A stretch of DNA of 64,000 nucleotides from Allacma fusca (taxonomy: Eukaryota; Arthropoda; Collembola; Symphypleona; Sminthuridae): assembly GCA_947179485.1 (NCBI GenBank), contig OX359245.1, positions 19,703,067-19,767,066 of the forward strand. The letters run 5' to 3'. The stretch's first letter is position 1. Each line of letters starts with the position of its first letter. Below are positions 22,960 through 37,500 of the stretch, piece by piece. A program made the translations under genes and the position numbers. The notes below the pieces were generated by a model. It saw nothing but the letters and a program-made list of their open reading frames with translations, did no database searches and had not been told where the DNA came from.

Positions 22960-24395
22960 CTTTTATGGTTTTTAAAGCGAGCAGCTTTTCATTACCAAAG
23001 GTCATGCCTAACATTGACGACAGACCTTCACACCTCCAATTAGGCTACACAGCTCAAATACCTTGATTCAGGCTATGAATTTGTTACATGCTAATTTTGA
23101 TATTTTCGTCAATGTCATAATAAAATTAATGACCTTGAAAATTTATCCATGTTCACATTTTGGCTAAAAGAGGCATTATGTCTACGTAATTACTTATAAG
23201 TATTCTAATTTGCTTGATTGTCCAATTATACATACAATGCACACGCACGGATTTCCAATGGTGCACAATGATACATACAACTAAAAAAATACTGTAAAAG
23301 ATAATCATGCGGTACTTTAGAATTTTAGAAACACATTCATAACAAGCCTTTTACTAAGTTCGTACGAAATAAATTCGAGATTACAATAAGAATGCATTTT
23401 GACAGAAATCACATTCAATATTTTAACTTCTCTGCACTGGAAAGAACCGACTTTTTTTCAGAACATTATTGTTGTCTACTTTCAGATCTCATAATTTTAA
23501 TTTCTCGAATTCACTACAAGTTTTATTCGTAGGTGCAAAGATATTTTAGGAAGTCGAAATAGTCAATTACATTTACGTAGAAATCAATCAAAAGAGACCC
23601 TGAGACGGGATTAGCATTTCCATTGTGCGAATATATTGGGAGTTTGAATACAATTTTTATGAGTTTGACCCAAATAAATTTTATAAGCCTAGATTATTTA
23701 AAGGCTACCTGATTATTTACATAAATACAGTGAGAGTTAAGTTTACAAGTTTTAAATAGCATTCCCGATTATTTAAAATTATTGGCCATCAAGATGGTCT
23801 TTCGATCACAGGTTATTGGAGAAAAAACTGGTTTCCTTTTTGACCTGTCATTAGAGAATTCCATGAATTTTTGGATTTGTCAGCAGTTCGTTCTGACGAC
23901 ACCAGTCATTAACAAATCTCACTGATTTGTCTCAATCCTCTTTTAAAACAGATTAGGCAAATCCGCTATACAACAGTACCGATGTCATCTACATATTAAT
24001 GCAGGAGTTTTATACAAGTATGTAACAATATACAAGGTGGCCATATTCACTTACCCGCCACTCTAACCCACATAAGGTAGTGCCTCAACAGATATTTGAT
24101 AGTCCCTGTTTGTAGCAAATTCAGTTCGAGTTTTCATAAAGTTTAATCCAATGACCTGGGTCAAGAATTGAAGTCACAGAAAGTTAATGCAAATTTTTGT
24201 ATTTTTAATTCAAGTCTTTAATTCTTTTATTCTAACACAAATTTATTTTGGAAAATGTTTTGACATTAAATAAATTTATAGGCTTTCCAGTGAGCTATTT
24301 GAGAGTTGTGAATTGTGAATTGTGAACACGACCGGAAGAGACAGGAATCAAGTTTGGAGAAATTATGCTTGAGGAGCGCAATTGAAGAAAACCGA
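22960..24395. other. No recognisable gene
   Basis: AT-rich non-coding sequence; nothing specific seen. Confidence 0.5.
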
Positions 24396-24745
24396 GAGAA
24401 GGGTGAATATCCAATACTGTCATCTTATCATGGAAGACCAGACCATGGTAAAAATATTTCAAAGCACTAGGCTCGTAACAAACTTCTTTGGGATTCATTT
24501 TCATCAGGCACAAATTGCTGCCACAGCATCCAAAAATGCGAGGAAAAGTCATGAAAAATTAAAAAGTGTGCCATCAGAAACAAAAGGTTTTGCTTTATTT
24601 AAAACTCTCCTAACAATGTTGGTATTTGATGAAAATCAACTCCAATAAAATTCGTTACAAGCCCAGTGCTTTGAAATGTTTTCGTCCCGGTCCAGTCGTC
24701 CATGATAAAATGATTTCCCTCATTCTCTGCATTTTCTTCAAATGC
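24396..24745. repeat. Imperfect inverted repeat with about 120-base arms
   Basis: The minus strand of about 24400-24520 resembles the plus strand of about 24620-24740 over more than 100 bases. Shared blocks include TGATGAAAATxAA, GTTAC[AG]AGCC[CT]AGTGC, TTTGAAAT and CCATGATAA. Identity is roughly 70-75% by eye with small gaps. The spacer is about 100 bases. It may be a fold-back element or an old inverted duplication. Confidence 0.65.
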
Positions 24746-27700
24746 CATCCGCAAACATAAAATAACCAACCTTTCTCCATGTCTCTCCGGTCACGTCTCT
24801 CAACTCAGAGGCCTTTAAAATAGCTCCTGGGTAAACCAATACAATGTTTACGAATTAGCTTCAAAACATTTTCGAAAAATGTGTATTAAAACAAATGAAG
24901 AAATTGCAATCGAAGAAATCTCCGACTGTATATGCTTCACTTTTTGTTACCCCTTGTGCCCTGAGATCTTGACCCGTGTCGACGAAGTGAAACATGGAGA
25001 AACAAACATTTTATGCGACACTCCCTTATTGTTGGCTAGATATGGGGCAAATAATTATGGCTCCCTATACAATCAAATGCTCCTGCTTCTTAAATCAGCA
25101 CAAGCCTCTAAATTACTGCAAGTTTATTACAATCACTGGTGTTATAGCTGGGAAACAATCTACAGTTACAGGTTCAGTCCATTGTAAATGGGATGGCCTT
25201 TTCATTTTAGTTACATATTAATTACTAATGGTACGGACGGATTACCGTGAAACAGTAGAAACATTAAAAACCTATCAAGTACTGTAAATGATCTTTGAGA
25301 GAGCATCTTATGGTCCCGAGGGGAAACAAACGAATTCAGTCTCAATTTTGTGGTTTAAATCCTCGGTAGATGGCAATAACAGTTTGGGAAAATATCTCTT
25401 GCTCAATTATTTTTGTACGGCAGACAAGACAAAGTACAGAATTATTTTTGATATTTTCTTGCATGTTAATCGGATGAGGGTTAACAGCATCTGCTTGTAA
25501 TTGTAAATAATTACATCTAGGCTGTTTTTAGTTTTCCTTCTTGTACGACCAATTATGGCTTTTAACTTTGAACTACACATCCGAATTACATCATCAACGT
25601 TTCAAAGCCAATGCCAAGAAAAGGTAACGATTACTGTTGAATTTCCGTACATATATTCTGGTACTTTTCGAAGTTTTTACTAAACCATTTTTTAAAAGCC
25701 AAAAATGCTGTCCTTGTTTCTTCCTGACTGCCACTAACGTTATAGGTGAAATTTCAGGATGTAGGTTCAATGTTTCTTCCCGTCTTCACAAAAGATATTC
25801 TAATCTCTTGTAAACCACGTCCGTATGACTCAATAAATACCATACAAAATTGAGTAGGTGCACATATGTAGATTTTTAAAATTATTAAATAATTGATACT
25901 CAAATTTTTGACACAGCTCATTAACGTCTACAACATAGACACTTCTACTTCAGTTTACTCTCTCTCTACAAGAGCATCCCCAAAAGCTTCAAAATTTAAT
26001 ACTATTAATGACATACAATAGGAAGGAGAAACATCATCGATGGATAGCATCTTAATTCACTAATTGTAAGGGACGAACAATGTAGAGTTACAACAAGGTT
26101 GAATAACTGCATGTTTTGTACACTCTGCATGTGTACAACTTTCCGAGGTCAAATGGATGACCTGATCTACTCCAATATACTTCTGATTTGATATTGATCC
26201 GGCAGCTATCGTAGTTATGGACAATCACACATCAAGACATCACGACATCCACCATAGGGAGTTTTGCCTGTGGTGGATGTCGTGATTCGCCTCTAAAAAT
26301 CGGCATAGTGAAGGAAGATATGTCCAAATATTAGTGTTCCTATAGAGAAAGTGCTTTTTCAAGCAGCAGGTTTCTTGTATAGTGAATATATTGAACTATA
26401 TAAACTCTATATAGTTGTTCAATGCATTGTCTGCAAATTGTGAATTTAAATTTGTTGATTGCCAACGTGTAGACTAAAACATATTGTTTTGTGAATTCTA
26501 AATTTTATGTAATTGCAATAAGTAATATTGGTCTTAATTTGTAAAACTGCTGTTCATTTGCAAATAAACTAATAACTATACTTATATTTCTAAGCATCAG
26601 TGATAATCAGTCACTATACTTTTTGAACTAATTCCTCTGGGAGCTCATTTATGTGTTATTCTAAGTATCCTGCTGTTTCTCTCTAGATAATGAGATAGAC
26701 ATTACATATGTAACTCATGTACATTTCTCCGACCCTTTGAGAGTAGAAATAAAAAGCCGAGCATTTCCACAAAGAACAAACTGACAAGAAAATACAGTAG
26801 AATCTTATTGTAAGAGATATGCAAGGGATGGTGGTTTTTGTCACTTATAAAAATATCCCTCGTAAGCAGCATCGTAATTTTTGTGCAAATGTTACCTAAA
26901 GTTATATTTTCGTTACTATAAAGACTTACCAAGAAAATTTATATGCGGGTAAAGTGTGACACATTCCATAATTATTATAAAAAATCTGCGTTTGAAACTG
27001 CTGGTACACCTGAGAAAAGTAGCTCCTGGCATGTTTTTTTCTCATCATTGTAATCATGTAAACACTAGCTGCCTAAGTAGCAATGAATCTTTTAAGTAAT
27101 TATCCACAAGTTTAAACTCGTGAATATTTATTTGAAGGATTTTCGAAACCAACATATTGATACTTGTTGTGATGTAGAGAATTCTATATACTCTACTAAT
27201 ATGTAAACACTTCTATCAAACTACCCATCAAGGTCTCCACGGTGAGAAATGTGGCCATTGTAATTATTCCACAGACTCAAGAGCCTGCTTGCTTAAAACT
27301 TGGGTGGAAAGAGAAAGGCCGTTAGTAAGCTCCCTTCCGATAGGTGCTAAAATCTTGCGTGTAATCTTTAAGTACAGAATATTATGATAAACATCCTACA
27401 GAGTACAGTTTCTGATATCCACTTATTGCTAGGCGCCTGCATTTAGAATTAGATCTTCTTAAATCAGCAAAACAGAGCGACCTTCCGTACTTCAATAAGT
27501 GTCGCAAAAAAACGAGAATAACCAGCAATAAATCTATATAGGGTGCTCTTCCATGGTCCCAAAAATGTGGGATGAGAAATTTCCTGTATGTAGACCATAT
27601 GTACAAAATTACTTAACAGTATTAGTGAATACATAATTTTGTATATAAACATGCAGACTATACCGAAGCACATTATCACCTTCACAGTACAATCATTGAC

Positions 27701-28264
27701 ATAAACATGCCAAAACAAAAAATTCATTTTGCTTTGAAAATGGACAGGACGAGTTACATGTATGCGCACCTCTGATGAAGCAAATGTATTGCAAAAACTA
27801 CTGATCATAAAGAATTGTTATGGATAGAGTAGGGATTTCATCTTACCTACCACCACATGTAATATTGAGTTGTTGGATCGGGAGTAAAAATTTAGGGTAT
27901 TTTGAAATTTCCTATGTACCCAATGGTTCCTAACAATGGCCACACCATCACTGCGAAAATATGAGCTCGCAGGCATTGTGTCTGTAATTACATTGATTGC
28001 ATCATATATCAAAGATATCGCCCAAGTTACAGTTGATGGAGTCAATAATACTTTGGATTGTTATGACTATGACATGGTAAAAACAATAAATACCAAAAAA
28101 TATTCGATTGGCAGGACATAGAGCACAAAGAAGCACTAAACTTGAGAGGACCAACCCAAGACCCAAGACAGCCTGCCAACAATATTACATTGCCAGTTAC
28201 TTTTGTTTAAGGCATTTCCAAAAACAACATTTAGGACAACAGCAACACACCAATTCGAAACGTA
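24746..28264. other. No recognisable gene; one hairpin
   Basis: Several short frames on both strands lack family features. The only clear structure is the hairpin at 26239-26286. Confidence 0.5.
26239..26286. repeat. Perfect 16-bp inverted repeat with 16-base loop
   Basis: ATCACGACATCCACCA at 26239-26254 is exactly complementary to 26271-26286. The arms are GC-richer than the surroundings. Such a stem is unlikely by chance and could be a small RNA hairpin, a cruciform or a miniature-element remnant. Confidence 0.85.
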
Positions 28265-29131
28265 ATGGAACAGCTGCAAGCAGACCAAAACCAAAACGTT
28301 CAAATAATTGTAGAATCTTGTTCAGACAAAAATTTGCGAAGCTCAACACAAAAAATACTTCGGGTTCCAAGTTTAAATTCAGATCTGCATTTACTATCTC
28401 GATTTACAACTCAAGAATACGTAATCGATACTAGCCATGTTCTTATTCATAAACTTCGTTATCGTGACTTCATCCGGTATGAACCCAAACAGACACTGGC
28501 TTTCCAGAGTAATGCCACGAAATTTTTACGAGGCTACTTACTGACAACTCCCTCCAATGAGCCAATCTACTTGGCATTCGAGCATAAAACCCAGGATTAT
28601 TGTCTGGGTCAGCAAAGGCCCTTCTTAATTTCGTTTTTCAATTATACTGATGGCAGTTTAGTCATGCAAATCGAGCGGAGTCTCCAGCTAAAGGCTGGAA
28701 ATACAAATGTTACATTTGGTAGCCCCCAAAAATTGTACACTACAGAAAATATGAAGCCCATGAGCGTCTCCTTAGCAGATGGAACTATTTTGGGATTCGT
28801 TTGCGAAAAGTGGCAATGCTACACTCCTTCCTACCATGTTTATGAGGACAATCCTTTAACTCTGTCCTTCGTTATTTCAGGAACCCAAATTGGTTTATTC
28901 AAACGTGTCTCGGAATTTTGTGTGTCCTTAGCACAAGAGAATTTCTTGTCGATGGGAAAAATTTATAAAGTTACAACCTCTGAATTTGGACGACCTTTCC
29001 GAAAGAGTTGTTTTGCTATTGAGTTTCCAGCGGACCTTCGACCAAATCTTAAGATGCTGTTGTTAGGAGCAACTATGCAGCTGGTATTTAATTTTTATAA
29101 ATACACTCAAAAATCCTACAAAAATGTATAG
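28265..29131 (+). CDS. Phospholipid scramblase-like protein, 288 aa, single exon
   Basis: The C-terminal half matches the scramblase pattern. GTILGFVCEKWQCYTPSYHVYED (about residues 178-200) corresponds to the family's IG-x-V-x-Q-x-W...P-x-F-x-I block. SGTQIGLFKRVSEF follows, then FAIEFPADLRPNLKMLLLGATMQLVFNF near the C-terminus, which is the conserved F-x-I-x-FP-x-DL...K-x-x-LLGA-x-x-xDF helix. The N-terminal part is Gln/Asn-rich and lacks a clear PxxP or palmitoylated Cys cluster. An in-frame TAG at 28232-28234 supports the ATG at 28265, and AATAAA lies at 29350. Scramblases move phospholipids across membranes or act as lipid-linked regulators. The protein is divergent: the usual acidic D-x-D before FGI is missing, and the lack of introns may mean a retrocopy. 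Confidence 0.8.
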   Translation: MEQLQADQNQNVQIIVESCSDKNLRSSTQKILRVPSLNSDLHLLSRFTTQEYVIDTSHVLIHKLRYRDFIRYEPKQTLAFQSNATKFLRGYLLTTPSNEPIYLAFEHKTQDYCLGQQRPFLISFFNYTDGSLVMQIERSLQLKAGNTNVTFGSPQKLYTTENMKPMSVSLADGTILGFVCEKWQCYTPSYHVYEDNPLTLSFVISGTQIGLFKRVSEFCVSLAQENFLSMGKIYKVTTSEFGRPFRKSCFAIEFPADLRPNLKMLLLGATMQLVFNFYKYTQKSYKNV

Positions 29132-32100
29132 TACATCGAACCAAACAAGTAAAGTTGAAGATTTTTTGATTCTAGAGTGTGTCGTACTTCGAACGGAAAT
29201 GCTCTGGTTACGACTGTGTCGCTCTCGGAATACCCTTAGTAATATTTTTTATGACACTTCCGATTATAGTTGTTGTTGTTATTTTGAGTGTGTAACTTTT
29301 ATCCAACACACATTGCACATGTAAATGACAATGTTTCGTCGTGATTTGAAATAAACTGACAATTAGAGTAATTACTATAAAATTTTAACAAGTAATATTC
29401 CCATGGGTTTTAGAATACTGGTTAATAATATTCGTTCATGATTATTAGTCAAATCATTTTTAGAATCGTCTAATATCCCGGATTCAACGGTGAAATGTAA
29501 GCCATTTTTTACTTGCGCCCAGCAATCTGCTTACTAACTAATTGCAATGCTTGTGGTAAATTTGTACATGGTAATGGGGCATGTGAAAAAGTTCGCATAA
29601 AAAACATTGCCTTTGATTCCTGCTATGTATAATTATTCATACATGTAATTATCTATACTATATCAATTTAATGAAAGTATACTTATCCTCTCACCTGCTG
29701 TATAATTGTTGTAAATTTTTGTCAAACAAACAGCTTTTTAAAATCATATGATATTGGTATAGAGACATTATTCACAAGCAAACATACTCATAAGTATACT
29801 GACCCTTACTGATTCTACGCGCGACCCCCAAATAAATTTTTTCACGCTATGTGTTCGGCATGGATCCGAACAATGCTCTAAACAACACGCCTAGTGATGA
29901 CAACCGATGGCTCCAAAAGCTGGACCAGTGGAAATATCAACGCCCGTTCGTCAATAAAGGAATGGATTTACAGTAGCCATTAACTATACGGGCAGTCATC
30001 CAACAATAGCCCCATGATTCTATCGGGATTATAAGGGTTAAAAAAGACCAGTGTGGGTAAACCCTGGGGAAAAGGCGAATTTGCCACCCCCACTCCGGAA
30101 CTTATTCTGAAATAAGGATTCATATCCTCCAAGAACGAAGCTCCTCTTCCAGGCGTAGGCCATCGAGGACCTGATGCGGAAGTCCCTGAGAATTACTTGG
30201 GACGCCTGGAAAACTGCAAAGAAACTGAATGCGATTTTGTTTTTTTCCGACGTCTCCTTCACAAAGGAAAACGCTTAGTGCTCTTTCATTATGAGGATCT
30301 AGTTCGAACAAGAACCTCAAGCTTTTGACATGGGGGCAAATTAAAAATGTGGATGTTTCTACATTACACGACCATAAAGATAAATTTAAAAGACACAAAA
30401 CTATTCCTTCACTAGTGTCAGCCCCGGATAATTGTATTGATTTGAAGTAGACAACATTTGTAGCTACAAGGGTTTTCACTTATTTAAATTAAAGTAATTA
30501 TTATACTAACTATAAACCTATTCATATAATATTCGATGATTGAAGTAGTTTGCAAGGCTTACAAAACTCAAAAAGCATTGTACTCAATAGCTGCAATCAT
30601 TTCCTCCCATTGGAAAGTTATTTATGAGGTGAGGACGTTTATATTACTACATGTCTTATACATACAGAAATATTAATCAGCTGTATGCAGTTGAATGTCA
30701 TTTTTGGCTATCAGTGGAAATGTTTGATGTGTTGACTAATAATTTATTTACAGTGGTTAGATAACAAACACGCAATTAAATACCAATGAACTCTAATGCA
30801 CTAAATTCAAAAACGTGATCCCAAAATCGTAGGCTGCCTGGCATTCCCACCTGTCCCAGGAAATTAAGTACGGGAAATTAAATCACCGTCCAAAGCTGGT
30901 CATCATCATCATCATTCGCAGTAATTACTCAGGAGCCAGCTTTATACAATGTTGGCATCAGTGACACGATAATTTCTTGGTTTGATTTCTCGAGACTTTT
31001 CTATGGTGGTACTTAAGCTTCACTGCAATTTGCATTTACAAGGATGACATGTCTAAGTAAACCTCAATTTTAAAAAACGAGTCAGTTCATGTAAATACAA
31101 GAAAATCTGTACACTATGGAACTATTGTTTAAATCCTGGGTTTTCAAGAAGTAGATATAGACATTTATTTTTAGAAATGAGATCCGGGACTGGGGTTTGG
31201 AAGGATTCGAGCCTTCCTATGGATGGTGGACAGTAAGGAAGAAAAAAATCGTACGTAAATAAAACATTCCAATTGGTCTACCTCACGGATACAGTAGCAA
31301 ATGATCCGGTGTTGATCTCTCTAAAAACAATCAAAGATTCTCCATCAAATGGGAAAAGGACAAAAGGGCCCTCCGATTCTTCTGCAGAAACTACACAACC
31401 CACAGATTATGCATGAAGTGTAAAGTCCTTGATCACAATAGCTCCTTCCCCCCAAGGAGTCTGATCCCGAATGCGTATACTTACCTTCAACAAATGTTAA
31501 ATAGAGCTGCAGCGAAATTACAGTAAAGAAGAGCATATAGTGATGAGATTCCTGACAATGAGTGTACATTTACTATCTATACTGGATATACAAATAGGTA
31601 CGCAAGGCATAAGTACCTACAGTGACAAGCCGAGAAGTGATGACAAGAGATTGGGATGAAATTTAAAGGTGGTCGTTAATGTTAAGAAAAAATAAATGAT
31701 AGGAGAAAAAAAATGTATAAGTGAAGAGTAATAAAAATAATTTGAGGGAGAATGGTATTCATAAAATATGATGATTTGCTTTGGAAATGATGGGCAAGTT
31801 GAAATTTCCCGATGATGATGAGTTGACTATTTTTATTATACGAGTTTTTTGCTCCACACGCTTCTCTTCTTTCGTCTTTGGTCCCTCCACTCAATCCCTT
31901 TCCTTCTCTCTCCATGGACATAGACACACCGCCGTTTTTTTCTCCATCACCACAGTCAAGCTTGTTAGTAAGTATACTTAGTATTTACAGGAGAGGAGAA
32001 AAAAACAGGAAAACACGGTGTTGTTTTTTATTGCGCTTGTTTTTACTGTAGGGTTACTTCTTTTCTGTGAATGCTTTCGCCGTCATTGCAGCCAGCCTGA

Positions 32101-34587
32101 CTGGCTCTCTTCATTCTTATTTTTTCCACACATTCATACATATTTTTTACCTTTGTGGAGCTACAGCGGGGATAATTCATTTTTGGAATTCATATTTATC
32201 ATGCATGAGTGTTGTGGTGTGGATATATGCCCTCCTGCAAAAAAGCTTGAGTCAATACACCCCAGCCTCTTCTGATATAAATGGCTACTTTCTGAGCTTC
32301 TGCCTTTTACAAAGATTTATCACACTTTGGGGATTCCCTTTCAATTAGCTCTCGAACATTTGGCCCAAACTTCACTCTGTGGACTTCTCCAGCCTTTCTT
32401 ATAAGTTACCGAAGAGTATGGACCGCTTCCATCTCAAAAGGTAGACAATCTTCACATACATTACATTCCCAATATCGGACTATTCACAATCTGTGAATTT
32501 CAAAACATTATCTCATTTGCTTTTCCTCCACTCATTTCCCCTTGATTTAACATTATTGCTCACAATCGAAGTGAAACTTAGAATATTGTCCATGGGAAAA
32601 GGACACTTTTTAGCCATATTTACCAATTGTAAGCAGCCTTTAGTAGAGTAAATAGTTTCCTTTCATTTGAATCTTCCTTGAGAAAATCTGTACGTAGAAG
32701 GCAATCTGTCTAAAAAACTAATTCTGAGCTTATTATTAGAATGTTCCCTGAAATACTATTGAATCTAAAAGAATGTAGTGAATCCGTAATTTGATTTATT
32801 TGGATTCATCCTCAGGTTTAGATCTTTACCCCACACATAAACTAATATCGTAATCATGGAATTATATCTGCATTCCGGCTATTACTAGCATACATACAGT
32901 GGAGTATCTAACTCACTATTGTTTGAGCACTTTCAGATTTTTCCGTGTATTTTTCTCGCGCTTTCCATGCCGACGCGATTTTCCCAGTGAAGTGACTCTA
33001 GAGTAAGTACTAAGAAATGCGATTGTGGTTTGAGTACATATTCAAAATATGTATCGCAGCTTTAAAAAATGCAATACTTTCATACAGTGACTAACAATAA
33101 GGAAATTCTGAACGCCAACATAATTATCTACAAATACTACAGAAAAACCCAATCCATTTTTCAATTTGGAGAAAACAATTTCTGTTCACACTGCAGAGCC
33201 ATATAGACAATATTTATTACGCTTGAGTCTCTTATGTCTGGGGGTGCAGCACATTATTCACTCGTGCCAATCAATTAGTATGGAAATAACAGAAGAATTA
33301 TATAAGTGACTATGTAAATGACCTCCCGTTATTTCTAAGTATTGGAACAAACCGTCGCAAAAAAATCTATAATCAGCCACCTTTTAAAATACTGCGTATT
33401 GCGTTAAAAATTCTATCTTACTAAAAGATTGAAACTACTACTAAAGAACGCGTGCACACTTTATTTTGCATTTGAAAAGGAATTTCTCATAAGAGATAAA
33501 TTTCTACAATGTTCCTGACAATACTGTATGATTGATGACTTGTATTTTCATAAGCGTATCCTCCTCGATCCCACTCCCTATAAAGCCAAATTTGACTCTT
33601 TCAACTGAATCCTCTAATAAGGAGAAAAATGAACATGCGGGTAAAAGGGATTGTGCAAAGATATTTTTGTTACTGTGAAGTGCTCTTAAAAAGGGTCTAT
33701 GTAATATAGGAAGAGCACACTGTAAATACTTCATTGCTATTTTTAAAGTAATTATTCGTCATAAAACTGAAGGGATATTGTGACGGGAAATTTTGATGTG
33801 CTTGAATTTCTGTCATTATTGGAAGGGAAGTGACATTGGACCTCCAACTTGTGCAGTCAGACTGGGCTAAATTTAAAAATTGAAAGATCCTCAATTGATG
33901 AATACGTAGATATGTATATTGATTGCAAACTTTGAGAGAGATCTGAGAGAGATATGAAGTTGTAAAGGGATGGGATGATTTTAAAAGAGGAGAGTGGAGA
34001 AGACTTGGAGGAAATCAATGGAAAGTCTAAAAGGACAAAAGAATGTGTTGCAGAGGATGCGGAATGTGATTGTGCGCTGAGTGAGAGACTCCTCCTTCCC
34101 TTTAGGACCAAGACTGAAAGCCTATCGAGAAAATGTTTTAGTAGTCAAGAACCAGTTGAGAGAGAGGGTTCACATCACATTCACACATGACACTCTCCTC
34201 AGTCTTGTTTAATCCGTCTCTTGAAACTCATCCAGGGCTCGGACCTTTTACTCCAATTGTTAATTTCCCTTTTGTTCATACACCGGCTTCGTACATAGGA
34301 CAGACGTTCTGAGTCCTGTGGTCTTTTTTTCTACAAAACAATTTAATTTTGTTTAAAACACTGACCGGAAGAACCCCTAAAAAAAATGCATTGCGTGCTC
34401 CCTGCGTGAATACCACGGCTTTGGGAAAAAAGTGTGTGCGTTGAGGTGGATGGTAGTGTTGTTGTGTTAAGTTGGAAAACAACGTTGTGGGACAAGTGGG
34501 TCGACGAAGGTGTAAAGATAAATAGAGTTCGGAATAGTAATAAATAATTATAACTACAAAAAGGGTTTCAGAGAGTAAAGGGTAAAA
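29132..34587. other. Long non-coding stretch before the LIM-homeobox gene
   Basis: No gene could be supported. The region holds the scramblase polyA signal at 29350, scattered short frames, and the presumed promoter and 5' untranslated region of the LIM-homeobox gene near its right end. Confidence 0.5.
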
Positions 34588-37500
34588 ATGCTGAAGGAAG
34601 AGGATGGTTTGTGTGGTGGTTGTGGTCTGCTGATTAAAGACAGGTTTTACGTCCTGGCTGTGGACAAACAGTGGCACAATGACTGTCTCAAATGCACCAC
34701 TTGTGGTGACCTCCTCTATAATCAAATCACTTGCTTCTCCAAAGACGGGCATATTTATTGCAAGGATGATTATTACAGGTTTTTATACATTCACAATTAA
34801 TTTCTATTGCGTACTTTGTGCACGTTACTATTCATTAATCCCCAGTCTAATTGTAAGAGCTTACACTATCCAAGCCTCAAGTAATTTAATTAATACTGCA
34901 TATACAGTATGCAGTGACAGTAATAACCTGTTACACGAATCCTTTATTTTGCCGGAATTCCTCTCAGTCCAACGTCCAGTAAATATGCACATGGGGTGGG
35001 AACTAAGAACTAGGAATGCTACTGTAAAATCTCCCTGTATTTCATTTTCAGCAGTCAGGATATTTTTTTAGATTTTTAATGTTCTTCCTCTTGCAAGTAA
35101 CGCCTATATTCTGTAGATAATTATTATATAGCGGAACTTTAATACTTATTCCATTGATACGACAAAATGTTTTTAGCTTGTTCACTTTCAAAATTACAAT
35201 AATTATATATGGTAAATGTTTTACTGCATCTTTATGAAAATGAGAAACTAATTTCCTTATTTAAATTTGTACTGTTCAAGAACTTACTTAGTTTTAAAAA
35301 TTCTTTTATAAGAATTATTTGTGTAGCGCCGTATTAGCTCAATACGAATACAGATCTTATTTCAGTAAAATAGTTCCAGTAATTTTTACTCTTCCACGTT
35401 GTTCTTACTGGGAATATCTAGCAAACGTTTGAAAATTTTATTCTGGAGACAAAACACAGCATTAGAACTTTCGAGTCAAAATAAAATAGAGCAGAGAGTA
35501 AGTTCGCAGAAAAGAAATAGCTGTCCTAAGATCGCAGAATAAAATATCGTTTATGGAAACTGATATTACCGTAAATGCGAGTACTACTGTAATGTAACTG
35601 CGTGTACAGGTGTACATACAGTAGTATGATTTCTTTGAACTTGATCCGAGCAACATATGCCAATAGATATTTTGACGGGATTATGTGGACGACCCAAATT
35701 TGTATTAAATACACAATCATATTAAGTTAAAATTATTAACGAGCTGCATTTTTTTTACAGATGAACCATTTAAATGCAAGTAATCAGACAAGTTGAAAAG
35801 AAGTTGTGTATAAATAGAAATAATAGCTATAAAATTAATGAGAGATCGTATCAAGGTAGAAATTACTTTACGGGCCCAGAATAAAAGTTGAATAATTACT
35901 TAAAATATTGTAAAAATTTTGAAATGAAATCTAACCCGGACCGAAGTTAAGGTTGTAATGTTGTAAACAAATGAAAGGTTATGTGGTGACATTGGTTTGG
36001 AGAAGGACCCGTCCACCATCTGTTCTCCTCACGAGCGGAGAAAAGGTCCCTTGGTCCCAGTTGTACTAGTTGTAGGAGCGGAATAAGTTCAGATGTAACC
36101 ACAGGTATTAAGTTGGAAATAGGAAAAGGGACTGAAGGAACGGGGTTCACAGAGGAGGGTAACTTGTTACAGTTGTAGAAGGAAACACGTGCATATCCAC
36201 ATCATCCATAAATAAGTCGAAGCCATGAAATTTGACATAATTTCTTTTTAACTACCCGGGTCTTGAGTTTCGTGACTCGACGTTTTTCTTTCTCGTCTAA
36301 TTTATTCCAGCGACAAGTTGGAGCTACATTCCTCCGTGACTTTTCTTGTCCATGACATGACGTGACGAGACTCTCCGCCGGAAACTAGTCGTTTGTGATT
36401 TCCCTTTCCCCCTTTTCCTCACTTTCCATCTTGGGTGTCAGGCTCCGGAAACGGGTTTTCATACTCTGTCCCCAACTTTTCCCGCAATATTTTAATTAGA
36501 ACCAAATTTTTTGATACTTCTCCACCCATCAATCTTGCAACATGCACATCATGTTTATAATTAATTACATGAGCAATGAGTAAGCTATGAACTTTACCTC
36601 TATTTGTAAACTCTCTGGTTGGCCGTCTGGTGTGGAAGGTTGCTTGTTGTTGGAATGTCAATAAATTACTGTAGATATGTTGAATTCAGGGAGAATTTTA
36701 TGCTCACAACTTTATGTTTACGTACAGATTATACCAAGTTCGACGGTGTGGTCGGTGCCAGGGTGGAATCAATCCTCAAGAGTTAGTGATGCGAGCCAAA
36801 GATCTAGTCTATCATCTCCAATGCTTTGTCTGCGTCATCTGCTCCCGAGTGCTCAATAAAGGTGGGTAAAAAACTCCTGGGGTTCATCTCACTTTTTGTT
36901 TCTTTCCTGAATGTTTCAAAATGAAACGGAATTTGACAGGCATAGAAATATCTTCACAAGAGCTTGATTTGGTCAAGGCAATTAATTAACACTTCTGGAA
37001 GTTTCATCAAGATTTCCTGCGTTAGCTTCTATCAGTAATTATTTATTTGATGAGTTGGTCTTTCCGAATTTCAGGTGATCATTTTGGCATGCGAAGTACG
37101 GGATTATATTGTGAGGCACATTACAATCTACTCAGCTCGGCAGCCGAAGAGCAGGACAATCAGCCGGCCCCACACTATTTCAATGGGGTCGGTACAGGGG
37201 TCAAAGGTCGGCCTCGAAAGCAGCGAAAGGAATCCCAAGGTCCCGGAGGTGGTGAGTTTTTGTAAAAAAAATATCAAAATCACTCGTTTTTAGTTTTAGT
37301 GCTGTCCGTACATCCCACATTAATACACTGAACATGCACACTTGACAAGAGATGCTATCTCGATCCACTTGCTCACTCTGAACCAGGTCCCTCTAAATTA
37401 ACATGTTAAGCTCTTCAAATGAGAGTTAAGATGAAGCTGGTGATTATGGATGAGAAATAAAACTTTTATGAATCGTAAAGGAATGGAAAAAAAATCCCAA

